Of a stretch of 64,000 bases of DNA, positions 19,131 to 30,254 are shown piece after piece. Numbering within the stretch: position 1 is the first letter of the stretch; every line of letters begins with the position of its first letter. The translations under genes and the position numbers were made by a program. A model generated the notes under the pieces. The model saw only the letters and a list, made by a program, of their open reading frames with translations. It was not told the DNA's origin and made no database searches. Source of the DNA: Chaetoderma sp. LZ-2023a (Eukaryota > Mollusca > Caudofoveata > Chaetodermatida > Chaetodermatidae); assembly GCA_034401795.1 (NCBI GenBank), contig CM067374.1, forward strand, positions 136,800,508 through 136,864,507, given 5' to 3'.

Positions 19131-21604
19131 GCGATTACTAATAAGTGATCTATTAAGGATGCGATTACTAATAAGTGATCTATTAAGGATACAATTACTA
19201 ATAAGTGATCTATTAAGGATGTGATTACTAATAAGAGATCTATTAAGGATGTGATTACTAATAAGAGATCTATTAAGGATGTGATTACTAATAAGTGATC
19301 TATCAAGGATGCGATTACTAATAAGTGATCTATTAAGGATGCGATTACTAATAAGTGTTCTATTAAGGATGTGATTACTAATAAGTGATCTATTAAGGAT
19401 GTGATTACTAATAAGTGATCTATTAAGGATGTGATTACCAATAAGTGATCTATTAAGGATACAATTACTAATAAGTGATCTATTAAGGATGTGATTACTA
19501 ATAAGAGATCTATTAAGGATGTGATTACTAATAAGTGATCTATTAAGGATGCGATTACTAATAAGTGATCTATTAAGGATGTGATTACTAATAAGTGATC
19601 TATTAAGGATGTGATTACTAATAAGTGATCTATTAAGGATGTGATTACTAATAAGTGATCTATTAAGGATGTGATTACTAATACATGATCTATTAAGGAT
19701 GTGATTACTAATAAGTGATCTATTAAGGATGTGATTACTAATAAGTGATCTATTAAGGATGTGATTACTAATAAGTGATCTATTAAGGATGTGATTACTA
19801 ATACGTGATCTATTAAGGATGTGATTACTAATAAGTGATCTATTAAGGATGTGATTACTAATAAGTGATCTATTAAGGATGTGATTACTAATAAGAGATC
19901 TATTAAGGATGTGATTACTAATAAGTGATCTATTAAGGATGTCATTACTAATAGGTGATCTATTAAGGATGTCATTACTAATAAGTGATCTATTAAGGAT
20001 GTCATTACTAATAAGTGATCTATTAAGGATACGATTACTAATAAGTGATCTATTAAGGATGTCATTACTAATAAGTAATCTATTAAGGATGTGATTACTA
20101 ATAAGTGATCTATTAAGGATGTGATTACTAATAAGAGATCTATTAAGGATGCGATTACCAATAAGAGATCTATTAAGGATGCGATTACTAATAAGAGATC
20201 TATTAAGGCTGCGATTACTAATAAGTGATCTATTAAGGATGCGATTACTAATAAGTGATCTATTAAGGATGCGATTACTATTAAGTGTTCTATTAAAGAT
20301 GTGATTACTAATAAGTGATCTATTAAGGATGTGATTACTAATAAGTGATCTATTAAGGATGTGATTACTAATAAGTGATCTATTAAGGATGTGATTACTA
20401 ATAAGTGATCTATTAAGGATGTGATTACTAATAAGAGATCTATTAAGGATGTGATTACTAATAAGTGATCTATTAAGGATGTCATTACTAATAAGTGATC
20501 TATTAAGGATGTGATTACTAATAAGTGATCTATTAAGGATGTGATTACTAATAAGTGATCTATTAAGGATGTGATTACTAATAAGTGATCTATTAAGGAT
20601 GTGATTACTAATAAGTGATCTATTAAGGATGTGATTACTAATAAGAGATCTATTAAGGATGTGATTACTAATAAGTGATCTATTAAGGATGTGATTACTA
20701 ATAAGTGATCTATTAAGGATACGATTACTAATAAGAGATCTATTAAGGAAGTGATTACTAATAAGAGATCTATTAAGGATGTGATTACTAATAAGAGATC
20801 TATTAAGGATGTGATTACTAATAAGTGATCTATTAAGGATGTGATTACTAATAAGTGATCTATTAAGGATGTGATTACTAATAAGAGATCTATTAAGGAT
20901 GTGATTACTAAGAAATGATCTATTAAGGATGTGATTACTAATAAGTGATCTATTAAGGATGTGATTACTAATAAGTGATCTATTAAGGATGTAATTACTA
21001 ATAAGTGATCTATTAAGGATGTGATTACTAATAAGTGATCTATTAAGGATGTGATTACTAATAAGTGATCTATTAAGGATACGATTACTAATAAGTGATC
21101 TATTAAGGATGTGATTACTAATAAGTGATCTATTAAGGATGTGATTACCAATAAGTGATCTATTAAGGATGTGATTACTAATAAGTGATCTATTAAGGAT
21201 ACGATTACTAATAAGTGATCTATTAAGGATGTGATTACTAATAAGTGATCTATTAAGGATGTGATTACTAATAAGTGATCTATTAAGGATGTGATTACTA
21301 ATAAGTGATCTATTAAGGATGTGATTACTAATAAGTGATCTATTAAGGATACAATTACTAATAAGAGATCTATTAAGGATGTGATTACTAATAAGAGATC
21401 TATTAAGGATACGATTACTAATAAGTGATCTATTAAGGATACGTTTACTAATAAGTGATCTATTAACGATACGATTACTAATAAGTGATCTATTAAGGAT
21501 ACGATTACTAATAAGTGATCTATTAAGGATGTGATTACTAATAAGAGATCTATTAAGGATGTGATTACTAATAAGTGATCTATTAAGGATACGATTACTA
21601 ATAA
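19131..21604. repeat. 30-bp satellite, about 82 tandem copies, in EED intron
   Basis: The unit reads GATCTATTAAGGAT / GTGATTACTAATAAGT. The 2.46-kb array keeps perfect 30-bp register from 19141 to 21600 with no insertion or deletion. Variation is concentrated at two spots: GTGATC versus GAGATC, and the dinucleotide after GGAT(G/A), which is TG, CG or CA (a CpG-decay pattern). Because the unit is a multiple of three without stops on the minus strand, two minus frames stay open for 676 and 851 codons with the decapeptide SLISNHILNR. I treat this as a non-coding satellite. Confidence 0.95.
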
Positions 21605-21730
21605 ATGATTTATGGTACATGTATTAACACCATCAAGGTTTGAAATTTGTTTCCGATATAACAGCGGGAGATTGCAATTATTTCCATTACATCAATTCAT
21701 GGGATCTTGCGCCCCTTCATTGCTACATAC

Positions 21731-21823
21731 CCGGTTACTGCCGACAGTACTAAAGATCGCAGGATCTCCGGGTCTCTGATTCGGGTTGATCTGGACACCA
21801 AAGATAGGCTGACCATGGTCCTC
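21731..21823 (-). CDS. EED: Polycomb protein EED, internal exon (blade 1)
   Basis: A 93-bp exon encoding [16 protein letters not shown] to FSTVGSNR (31 residues), aligning without gaps to human EED 90-120. The aromatic-cage phenylalanine (human F97, in QPLFGVQ) is kept; it helps read H3K27me3. The acceptor is ATGACTCCTCAG|GAG, the donor CGG|GTATGTAG, phase 0 at both ends. The neighbouring exons are at 22849-22983 (1,025-bp intron) and 16373-16438. Confidence 0.94.
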
Positions 21824-21891
21824 CTGAGGAGTCATATTAACTGTGTAGTGGTCAAATCAGTCAAAAATCTGTTATACATTGTTCTTGAGAA

Positions 21892-21996
21892 AAGTCCATT
21901 TGCAGGGCAAGACAAATTACCACTGCCTGGAAGGGCTGGCCAGACAATCGAGTGGCCTCTTGTCAAAATAGTTTTCTCTTGGCCTGCAAATGGAGA
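21892..21996. repeat. Hairpin module H2, diverged
   Basis: Arms GTCCATTTGCAGGGCAAGA and TTCTCTTGGCCTGCAAATGGA surround a different centre. It lies in the intron between the two 5'-most EED exons seen. Confidence 0.7.
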
Positions 21997-22192
21997 TTGG
22001 CTAACGAAAATGACTGATTAGACAAGATTATACACATTTTATGCAAGAGCGGGAACAACAACATAGAACGTTTCAATTTTTTCCAAAGCTGTGGCACAAA
22101 ATTTAATATTTTCCATACATTTTAAGTGTTGGAGATATGTATGTTTAGCATTTACTAGCCGAACCAGACAGAATCTGCTTCTGCAGTGGTCT

Positions 22193-22382
22193 TGAGAAAT
22201 GGTCAATTGCTGATCAGGAGAAGAGTATATTTTGAAATTTTACCACTGAAATGACTGGATAGGTAACCGAGTCAGTCATTCCAATTTGGAATGACAGGCT
22301 CGGTTACCCATCCAGTCATTTCAGTGGTAAAATTTCAAAATTCCAATGGTACAATTTCCAAAATAGTCTGCAAATGGATTTC
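22193..22382. repeat. Hairpin module H2-like palindrome
   Basis: Arms TTTTGAAATTTTACCACTGA.ATGACTGGAT and their complement, around CCGAGTCAGTCATTCC / GGAATGACAGGCTCGG. Confidence 0.75.
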
Positions 22383-22848
22383 CAATAAGCAAAATCTTTA
22401 ATTTTCTTTACCAAATCTTGACCCAAATTCCAAGTCTTTCAGACCTGTGTACATTATTACTCATGCCGCCAAAGGCTTGTGTGAGTATTGCGGTTGATGC
22501 TGTCTGTTTGCCTGTCTCTCTGTTTATCTGAGGCGCATCTCTGGAATCCTATGACATAGAATCAATAAATTTGGCACATACCGGTACATTCATATTATGA
22601 GTGGCTAGAAAAAATGTGTGCGATCAAAAGGTAAAAAATTGAGCTCACAGTCACTTTGTGCATACCTGAATACACATTTTCATCAATCACCGAATCTGTA
22701 ACATACATTCATATTGTTATGATTGTGGTTTGGCTAGAACCAAAATTTTATTTCATGTCAAAAGTTCAATGGCGAGGTCATTAAAACCGAGTGCAAAAGT
22801 GTGAATCAGCATCTCCCTTGAGTGCATTCTAGTTGTACTTTATCGTAC

Positions 22849-22983
22849 CTTTAACCAATTCTGACATTTATACTGCAGCTTACAACGTCTGTTTTTATTC
22901 TTTCCACGCCACGCATACCGGCGGCCAGTGTGCAACGGTGCTCCATCCTCTAGTGTAGTGCTTGTCGTACTCGAGATATCATC
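22849..22983 (-). CDS. EED: Polycomb protein EED, N-terminal region exon
   Basis: A 135-bp exon encoding 45 residues. It starts DDISSTTSTTLEDG and includes the basic stretch RRYAWRGKNKNRRCKLQY, then KCQNWLK. The second half aligns with human EED 64-89 (GRKSWGKGKWKSKKCKY..KC.NSLK), just before the WD40 propeller. The first half corresponds to the variable, acidic/Ser-Thr N-terminal tail. The acceptor is ATATTCGCAG|GAT, the donor AAG|GTACGATAAAG, phase 0 at both ends. The first coding exon with the initiator Met must lie further right and was not identified. Confidence 0.9.
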
Positions 22984-22997
22984 CTGCGAATATCACA

Positions 22998-23092
22998 CAT
23001 ACATACAGAACATTACATACAGAACATTAGATACAGACTGTTAGATACAGAACATTAGATACAGAACATTACTCATTAGATACAGACTAGTA
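22998..23092. repeat. ACAGAACATTAGAT short tandem repeat
   Basis: Imperfect copies of (AT)ACAGAACATTA(G)AT immediately upstream of an EED exon. Confidence 0.75.
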
Positions 23093-23209
23093 CCAAACAA
23101 GCGAAACACTGCTCTCATGTATGTACAGGTCAGAGATAATTTAAAATGTTTACAAAACAAAATAAAACATACTGTTGAATGCTTAGAACATAATTTACCG
23201 TTCCAGAGT

Positions 23210-23610
23210 ATCAATCCTTCGTCTGACTTCGTATGACATCATAATCGTCTCACCGCGTGCATGATGACGTCACAATCATTACGTCACAAAGGGTTCCACA
23301 TAGACTGTCACCAAATCTCAAACAGTCCGACATGTTGTATGAATTGTATGTATTTGTAATTCTTTGCTATTTAATAAACACGCTGTTGAATATTTTGAAA
23401 CTAATTTGACTGGGCGCTGTTGCTGCCTTAGGCAGCAACAGCACCCAGTCAAATTAGTTCCAAAATACGTAACAGCTTACCTGTGTATTTTTTTGGAAAT
23501 TGATAGTCAGGGTGTTCAGAGATCGATCGATCCCAACACGAGCGAGGTATGGGTGGAGCTTAGCTAGAGATGGGCGGGGCATAGCTAAAACTGGAAAGGT
23601 CCATTGGATT
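23210..23610. repeat. About 400-bp dispersed element with H1 hairpin
   Basis: Central near-perfect hairpin at 23382-23476 (arms of about 45 bp). A TGACGTCA-rich left part and a right part with GATCGATC and GGGTGGAGCTTAGCTAGAGA follow. The same layout occurs at 35541-35965 and, inverted, at 18480-18720 and 38830-39075. Non-coding. Confidence 0.75.
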
Positions 23611-23924
23611 GAAAGGCATTGCTGCTTAAAGTTCTCGAGTCTCATTAAATATACAACTTTTGCATGAGATACAAGGTGCCTGTTGACCTCTGTCCAATTT
23701 ACCCAGCATGCAATGCTACCCAGCATGCAATGCCCTGACTCCATAATCGTTGTGACTATTGGAATCCATATTCGTTCAGTCTATTGTATATTGGCAGTGT
23801 GCATTAACAGGAAAGCTGAAGTCAGACATTTCATTATGGGCAAGGAATACTGAAAGCCCTCTGTAAGAAGTGGCTTTACTTTCCCTGTATCATTTGTAAA
23901 TCAATATTTTTGGATTTGTGTTAA

Positions 23925-24156
23925 CCCTTTCATGGTCCAATTTGGTCAAGAAAATTTAAATATCTGCCTATTGAATGTCCATTTACAGGCCAAGGGAATA
24001 CAATTTTTGAAAATTTATCACTGGAATGACTGGCTCAGTTATTGAGTCAGTCATTCCAGTGATACATTTTCAAAAATTGTATTCTCTTGGCCTGTACATA
24101 GACATTCCACAAGACCGTAGCAGAGGCCGGTTTTGGCTGGTATGATCATTAAACGG
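23925..24156. mobile_element. TTAA-flanked palindromic MITE
   Basis: TTAA at 23921-23924 and 24157-24160. Ends CCCTTTCATGG / AATGATCATTAAACGG are imperfect inverted repeats. The H2 hairpin at 23976-24108 is nearly perfect. TTAA duplications suggest a piggyBac-type source; this is inferred. Confidence 0.7.
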
Positions 24157-24297
24157 TTAACTGCCCAAAGAAAGGAATAAAAAACAGTCCAGTTAAATGC
24201 ATTTACTTGCCAACAAGAAATATTGCAATTTAGGGCCATGCATCATGAAATGCTTCATTAAAAGTGTGGTAACAGTACATAAACTTGAAAAATTTTT

Positions 24298-25290
24298 TCT
24301 CCATTTGTCATTTTGAGTTCATTTCTGGCAATAAATTTTTTGGCTATTTTGACACCCAAAAGGTGCGCCTGGTCATAATTTTAAAAGAAAAAAATGCTCT
24401 CCATTTGTCACTTTGAGTTCATTTCTGCCAAAAAAACGAAAAATGGTATTTTTGTAGTCTACTCATCATTGGCTTAAAAATGATATGTGACATTGATCAC
24501 CTTTGTCCATATGTGTAATCAAACCGAAAGTTTCAAGTTTCTATCTGAAATGGTCTAGGAGTTGCATATTACAATCGATTGGTGCTCACTTTTAATCGCC
24601 CCCCCCCCCCACGCCCTCAGTTTGACCCAAGATCAAAATAATTCGGATGACCCCTTGTGGGTACAAATGTCATTTTAAAAACGGTTAACGAAGAAATTAT
24701 GAGTACAAATTGGATACAAATCAGGCCAAAAAATAAAGTTCAAAGAAAAAATCTTTTTTTTTTAAATTTGAAAATCAATTTCTTTTTCATATGGACAAGT
24801 CCTAAGCATGGTATAGAACACATCTGTGAAGGGTGGTTTTTTTACAAATCTGATGATCCATTGTGGGTGCAATGCAGCAAATGTCATTTCAAAAAACCTT
24901 AACCATAGGATTAACATTAAGCTGGACACAAAAATTATTCAAAGTTAAAACTTGGAAAAAAAAATAAAGAAAAATTAAAAAAATCCATATAGTTTTGATG
25001 TAAACTAGTCCTAAGCATCGTATAGAACATATCGTATAGGTTTTTTATTAAATCGGATAACCCCTTGTGGGTGCAAAACTGCAAATGTCATTTTAAAAAA
25101 CCGTAACCATAGGACACAAAAATTAGTCAAAGTTAAAAGTTGAAAAAAATAAAGAAAAATTTCAGAAATTGATATAGTTTTGAGTTTTGATGTAAACTAG
25201 TCCTAAGCATCGTATAGAATACATCTGTGAAGTGTTTTTTTAAAATCGGATGAACTTTGGGTGCAAATGTCATCAAAAATCCTTAACCAG
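24298..25290. repeat. Degenerate tandem repeat of about 200 bp
   Basis: Phrases such as AGTCCTAAGCATCGTATAGA, TCGGATGACCCCTTGTGGGT and AAATGTCATTTTAAAAA recur three to four times (about 24640, 24800, 25000, 25195). A shorter duplicate, TCTCCATTTGTCATTTTGAG, lies at 24299 and 24398. A C-run lies at 24600-24611. No gene. Confidence 0.7.
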
Positions 25291-25539
25291 AGCGGATGCC
25301 AATGGCGACATTTTTCCACCCTCTCCCAAAATCTCTTTTTTCAACTTCGTGTACCTACCAGATTAGATACAGGAATAGTGGCCTAAACTCACCCTATAAG
25401 ATATCCACATTCAACAGGCGCATCACCAATAATTGACTTGTCACTTACTTTCGATCATTTATCCTTAGAAGGGTATGGACAATTGCCAGTTGTCCCCAGG
25501 ATCTGCTAATTTCTGACATTATATTTTTCATGTGGTTAA

Positions 25540-25740
25540 CCCTTACCACTCTGAAGTCAAAATTCTTCTTTTTATTGGTTGGACAGCGAAGAATCTGGTG
25601 TACATTTGTCAACAATTTTGGTGGACGATGTTGCTGTCTACGACAGCGCCATCTCCCACCAAATTTGTTAAAAAATGAACACCAGTTCATCTGTTAATTT
25701 AATTTGAAAATTGAAAATTTTGACACCAGAGTGGTAAGGG
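25540..25740. mobile_element. TTAA-flanked palindromic MITE (201 bp)
   Basis: Perfect TTAA duplicates (25536-25539 and 25741-25744). Terminal inverted repeats are CCCTTACCACTCTG..GTCAAAATT at both ends. Inside is a hairpin around GTTGCTGTC/GACAGCGCC. Confidence 0.88.
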
Positions 25741-25755
25741 TTAATTACATTTTAT

Positions 25756-26195
25756 GTCCAGTATTAGGTACTATCAGGCCAATCTTAGAACAGCTGCTAA
25801 GCTAGACTATCTAATATTTCATTTTCTGTCCAGTATTAGGTACTATCAAACCAATCTTAGAACAGCTGCTAAGCTAGACTATCTAATATTTCATTTTCTG
25901 TCCAGTACTAGGTACTATCAGGCCAATCTTAGAACAGCTGCTAAGCTAGACTATCTAATATTTCATTTTCTGTCCAGTATTAGGTACTATCAAACCAATC
26001 TTAGAACAGCTGCTAAGCTAGACTATCTAATATTTCATTTTCTGTCCAGTGTTAGGTACTATCAGGCCAATCTTAGCACAGCTGCTAAGCTAGACTATCT
26101 AATATTTCATTTTCTGTCCAGTATTAAGTACTATCAGGCCAATCTTATAACAGCTGCTAAGCTAGACTATCTAATATTTCATTTTATGTCCAGTA
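25756..26195. repeat. 72-bp satellite, left block (about 6 copies)
   Basis: The unit starts GTCCAGTATTAGGTACTATC and contains AGAACAGCTGCTAAGCTAGA; spacing is 72 bp. The unit is a multiple of three and reads open in one plus frame, but nothing suggests a gene. Confidence 0.93.
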
Positions 26196-27965
26196 TAGGG
26201 TTGCACGATTTTTCAATTATTCGATTAATCGCGATTATATAATTCAAAATGATCGTGGACGATTATAAAATGAAATAATCGTATAATCGCCATGTTGAAA
26301 TTTTTGTCAAGACACTTTTACGCTTGTGAAACTCGCGTTACCAATCATGGAAACAAACATCCGGCTATCAGCCTAATGTGTGAATGATTAAATAAACTAA
26401 ATAAATAACTGATTTGTTTGTATTGACTCATGATTAGTTTTAGATGAATAAAGAGTCATTGTTGTTGTAATCACACACGCTTATCCCGCTTTGCCCATTA
26501 TCTGAATAGTTATGCGCTAACGGTGTTCACAAAAAACTTCTAAAACTGATAACAAGGAAATTCAACACATTTTCATACCTCAAAACATCACCGGGGAAGT
26601 GAAATTATTTGATTTGAGCACCTAAATATTGCATATCCGTTAATAAAGGTCGTTTATTACATCAAAATTAATCCACAATTTGATATAAAATGGCGTCGCG
26701 AAAAAAATACAAATCACGTGATTCGCCTCCAATTGAAGGCCAAGTTTACGTCCCTAGTAGGGTAGCTACTCGAGTTACTAGAATAGCGCCTAAACTGCTG
26801 GAGTATGTACTCTAGTACCTACTCGAGGCTACCCACCTATCAGCCAAGGTAAGTCAAGTAGGTCACATGTTTGCATTGAAATCAACGTAATTTAAACACG
26901 TGGTCATTTACCAGAGTGTAACTGATCACATGCTGATCTACCCTAGAGTAGGTACAAGAGTTTTCGCCTAAACTCGCTAGAAGAGTTTATTTTAGAGCGA
27001 GTACTCGGGATATAAATATTCTGGAATCAGGGACTAGGAACTCGGGAATTTCTATATATTATCATTGCGCGATAGGAACTGAGTATTATACTGATCTGAA
27101 TAACGGGTACCCGTTTGATAAACTCCCGTTAGCGTATAATATCTCGCGAGAACACGCCGCCTCCCATCGCATAAGAGCCGCTGGCTCGCCAACTTAAGAA
27201 GCCGGCTATATTGTCGTTCGTAATAATTCAATTTGGACCATTTAATGTTGATCTGTGTTGCAAAATTGATGCACATTTTCTCCCGTACTTGTTTGGTACA
27301 TAAATTTGGACTTAAAATATATTTATAAGGAAGGTATTTAATCACGCCAAGACTGTTTTAAGTGCATTTTGATGACAAAAGTATGGAATAAACTTTATTA
27401 TATCTTGAACATACGTGGTCTACTATTAGTATTAATCTAATAGGTGGTCGAGATTTACAAATCCGAGGCTTGTATTGATTTCTAGAGGGGCCGGAAATGT
27501 ATCAGGGTACAGATCGGTCTGAAGTAGACACACCCTGTGACACGATTGTTATTATTATACACGCTATTCTTACAAATTTTCTTATATAATCTGCTGAGTT
27601 AGGGGGTGGGCTTCTAACAGAGTTTTGCCGTTTTGAAACTGCTAAGAAATCATTGGAGCTCATATGTCAAAGTTAGGGGTGGGCTTCTATTAGAGCATAG
27701 GCTACAATTAAGCGAAATACTGTACCTTCTGTTTTCCATCTAGAAAAATCTTGATTCATTCCTTTGTTTGCAATCAGCAACTGGCGTATTCTGTCCATGT
27801 ATGTATACCCATGTGCCTAACCCCATATCTTACAATCTGCAGTAGCATAATAACGTCCCCTAAGCAGCATTGACGTAGTTAATATAGTTCATGATTAATC
27901 GTATGATCGCGATTATTTTTTTCAAATGATCGCGATTATGAAAAGTGAATAATCGTGCAACCCTA
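26196..27965. mobile_element. hAT-like element (1,770 bp) inside the 72-bp satellite
   Basis: Termini TAGGGTTGCACGATT / AATCGTGCAACCCTA. Perfect 8-bp duplication GTCCAGTA (26188-26195 and 27966-27973), which is itself the satellite unit start. Subterminal regions are rich in CGATTA/AATCG words. No transposase is recognisable. A short ATG reading (26691 onward, MASRKKYKSRDS) is open for about 40 codons only. The family is shared with 30255-31373. Confidence 0.92.
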
Positions 27966-28282
27966 GTCCAGTATTATGTACTATCAAACCAATCTTAGAA
28001 CAGCTGCTAAGCTAGACTATCTAATATTTCATTTTATGTCCAGTATTAGGTACTATTAGGCCAGTCTTAGAACAGCTGCTAAGCTAGACTATCTAATATT
28101 TCATTTTATGTCCAGTATTAAGTACTATCAGGCCAATCTTAGAACAGCTGCTAAGCTAGACTATCTAATATTTCATTTTCTGTCCAGTACTAGGTACTAT
28201 CAGGCCAATCTTAGAACAGCTGCTAAGCTAGATTATCTAGTATTTCATTTTATGTCCAGTTTTAGTTACTATCAGGCCAATG
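27966..28282. repeat. 72-bp satellite, middle block
   Basis: About 4.4 units continue the array interrupted by the hAT-like element. Confidence 0.92.
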
Positions 28283-28932
28283 TTCAAGATTCAAGATTCC
28301 TTATTTCCACATAGGTAAATAATTCCACAATTCAATACAGGCATCCACCAAAGGCAAGGCCTATGATGCGGTGAACCCTTGACATATAACATAAATTTAT
28401 AATATTATGTTTATACATATAACATTTATATACATGTACATGAATATTTTACATTACAAATGACATGGAGTACAATACAATACATTTAAACAAATTACGT
28501 GTGGAGACATGACTTATGACATAACATTTTATATGGAGGGGGGGGGTAGGGGCAGTGGAGGGAGTGGAGTGACCATCTTGCGGAGTATTATTAATATTCA
28601 GTGAAATTACGATTATTATTAACAACAATAACAACAAAAATATTATTAACACCATTACTATTATTTACATGTATTATTGTTATTATTATCATCATCATCA
28701 TCATCATCAGTTTTATCATTATAATGATTATTATTATCATGTGTAATTATTGTTGTCACCACCATTATTATTATTTTTATTATTATTATTGTTGTCGCAT
28801 TACTATTATCATTATATTTAATTATAACAATAACAACGACAATACCATTACTATTATTTACATGTAATTATTATTATTTTAATTACTAATTTAATTATTA
28901 TTATCACTATCATGTATTATTATCACTATCAT

Positions 28933-28981
<49 letters not shown>

Positions 28982-29024
28982 CATCAGCACTCATACATCA
29001 TGTACACGTACATATTTCTACATA
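28283..29024 (-). mobile_element. Retroelement 3' end plus AT-rich microsatellites
   Basis: 28283-28380 in minus sense reads CATAGGCCTTGCCTTTGGTGG and ends in the tail AATAAGGAATCTTGAATCTTGAA-like repeats. The same 3' end occurs at 62870-62990 (CATAGGCTTTGCCTTTGATGG). The remainder is TTATTA/CATCAT repeats, including (ATT)n at 28932-28981 and a G-run at 28537-28545. It interrupts the 72-bp satellite. Confidence 0.6.
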
Positions 29025-29284
29025 TCTTAGAACAGCTGCTAAGCTAGACTATCTAATATTTCATTTTCTGTCCTGTATTATGTACTATCAAACCAATCTT
29101 AGAACAGCTGCTAAGCTAGACTATCTAATATTTCATTTTCTGTCCAGTATTAGGTACTATCAGGCCAATCTTAGAACAGCTGCTAAGCTAGATTATCTAG
29201 TATTTCATTTTCTGTCCAGTATTATGTACTATCAAACCAATCTTAGAACAGCAGCTAAGCTAGACTAGCTAATATTTCATTATT
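29025..29284. repeat. 72-bp satellite, right block
   Basis: About 3.5 units of the same 72-bp satellite. Confidence 0.92.
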
Positions 29285-29625
29285 TCATGTTGTTTGCAGT
29301 TTAGTTCCCAGTACTACAGTAAGGGTACATTTACTTTACATAATGGAACACGTCTGGTAGTGGTATAATAAATTAATTTATGGATGTACAATAATAAATG
29401 TTAAGAGTTACCTTACACTCCAGGGCATAATTTATCTGGTATCGCATCTCAATTTGCTACACATATTGAAGCAGTTGCTATACATTCGGCAACATGCATA
29501 GCTGTATCTGCTATGCAAAATTTGTACGCAATTGCAATTTATCATTGATTTTCTTAATTTCTATCACTAACCCTTTTAACAACAAATCCCTGAAAAAGTA
29601 CATTCTTTACAATGTATACCATATT
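29285..29625. other. No gene seen; possible MITE end
   Basis: Unique-looking AT-rich sequence. At 29569 the phrase CTAACCCTTTTAACAACAAATCCCTG resembles the outer end of the TTAA MITEs that carry the H1 hairpin. Confidence 0.4.
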
Positions 29626-29710
29626 CTGTTGAATATTTTGAAGTTAATATGACTGGAAGCCATTGCTACCTAACACTTCCAGTCACAGTAATTTCAAAAC
29701 ATTCAACAGC
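29626..29710. repeat. Hairpin module H1
   Basis: CTGTTGAATATTTTGAAGTT ... ATTTCAAAACATTCAACAG with TGACTGGAAG / CTTCCAGTCA inner arms. Confidence 0.85.
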
Positions 29711-29799
29711 TATCCTGCTCCGAGATTGAGATACAGGAAATTTATCAGTGCTGCATTTATGAAATGAAGGGCAAGCTAAATCACTAGTCAAGGCAACCA

Positions 29800-30165
29800 A
29801 GTTCATGCACGCATCTGCCCAAAAGGTAATCAGACTTTTCACAATTCTGCGAGGCCTGATGCTACATGATCATATATATGACCCAGAAATATGAAGCATA
29901 TTTAAACTAAGGAAACATGTGGTCGCGCGGGATGAGGCAAGACGAGGACATGTTAGAAAGATATGCCAATCAAGGGCAAGGTTGGAGCTATGACAGAACA
30001 GTTTTCCTGTCCAGGCTGCAAATGTTTGGAATAAGCTGCTTAACCATGTAGTGGAATCAGCACCAGTCTGCATTTTTAAAGCTCAGCTTGACAAGCACTG
30101 GCAAAACCAAGCATTATTGTATGACTACACTGCACAATTAGAAACTGGAAGTAAGACCACACACA
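29800..30165 (+). pseudogene. LINE (non-LTR) ORF2 C-terminal remnant
   Basis: The plus strand reads YDPEI, RGHVRKIC and NSFPVQAANVWNKLLNHVV, then ESAPVCIFKAQLDKHW. This is the conserved tail of non-LTR reverse transcriptase proteins of the CR1/Jockey group (F..R..N.WN.LP..VV.A.....FK..LD..W). Stops interrupt it. A GTAAGTAAGTAAGTA tail lies at 30224-30237. It is 5'-truncated, as is usual for LINE insertions. Confidence 0.75.
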
Positions 30166-30254
30166 CAGTATTATGATGATGAAGATCTGGTCACAGAGGT
30201 GTAAACCTGCAATCAGAAATAATGTAAGTAAGTAAGTACAGCACCAATTCAAAT

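Noticed and set aside
19131..21604. CRISPR array
   Set aside because: Units abut with no spacers, there are no cas genes, and the DNA is animal.
19065..21620. Very long minus-strand ORFs (851 and 676 codons) as a repeat protein gene
   Set aside because: They are produced by a 30-bp unit without stops. There is no domain and no start context, and they lie within an EED intron.
25754..26242. 162-codon plus ORF with repeating peptide
   Set aside because: Product of the 72-bp satellite, a multiple of three.
26691..26820. Start of a transposase or captured gene in the hAT-like element (MASRKKYKSRDS)
   Set aside because: Only about 40 codons long, with no BED finger or catalytic block.
28600..28990. 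Ile/Tyr/Leu-rich membrane-protein-like ORFs
   Set aside because: AT trinucleotide repeats.
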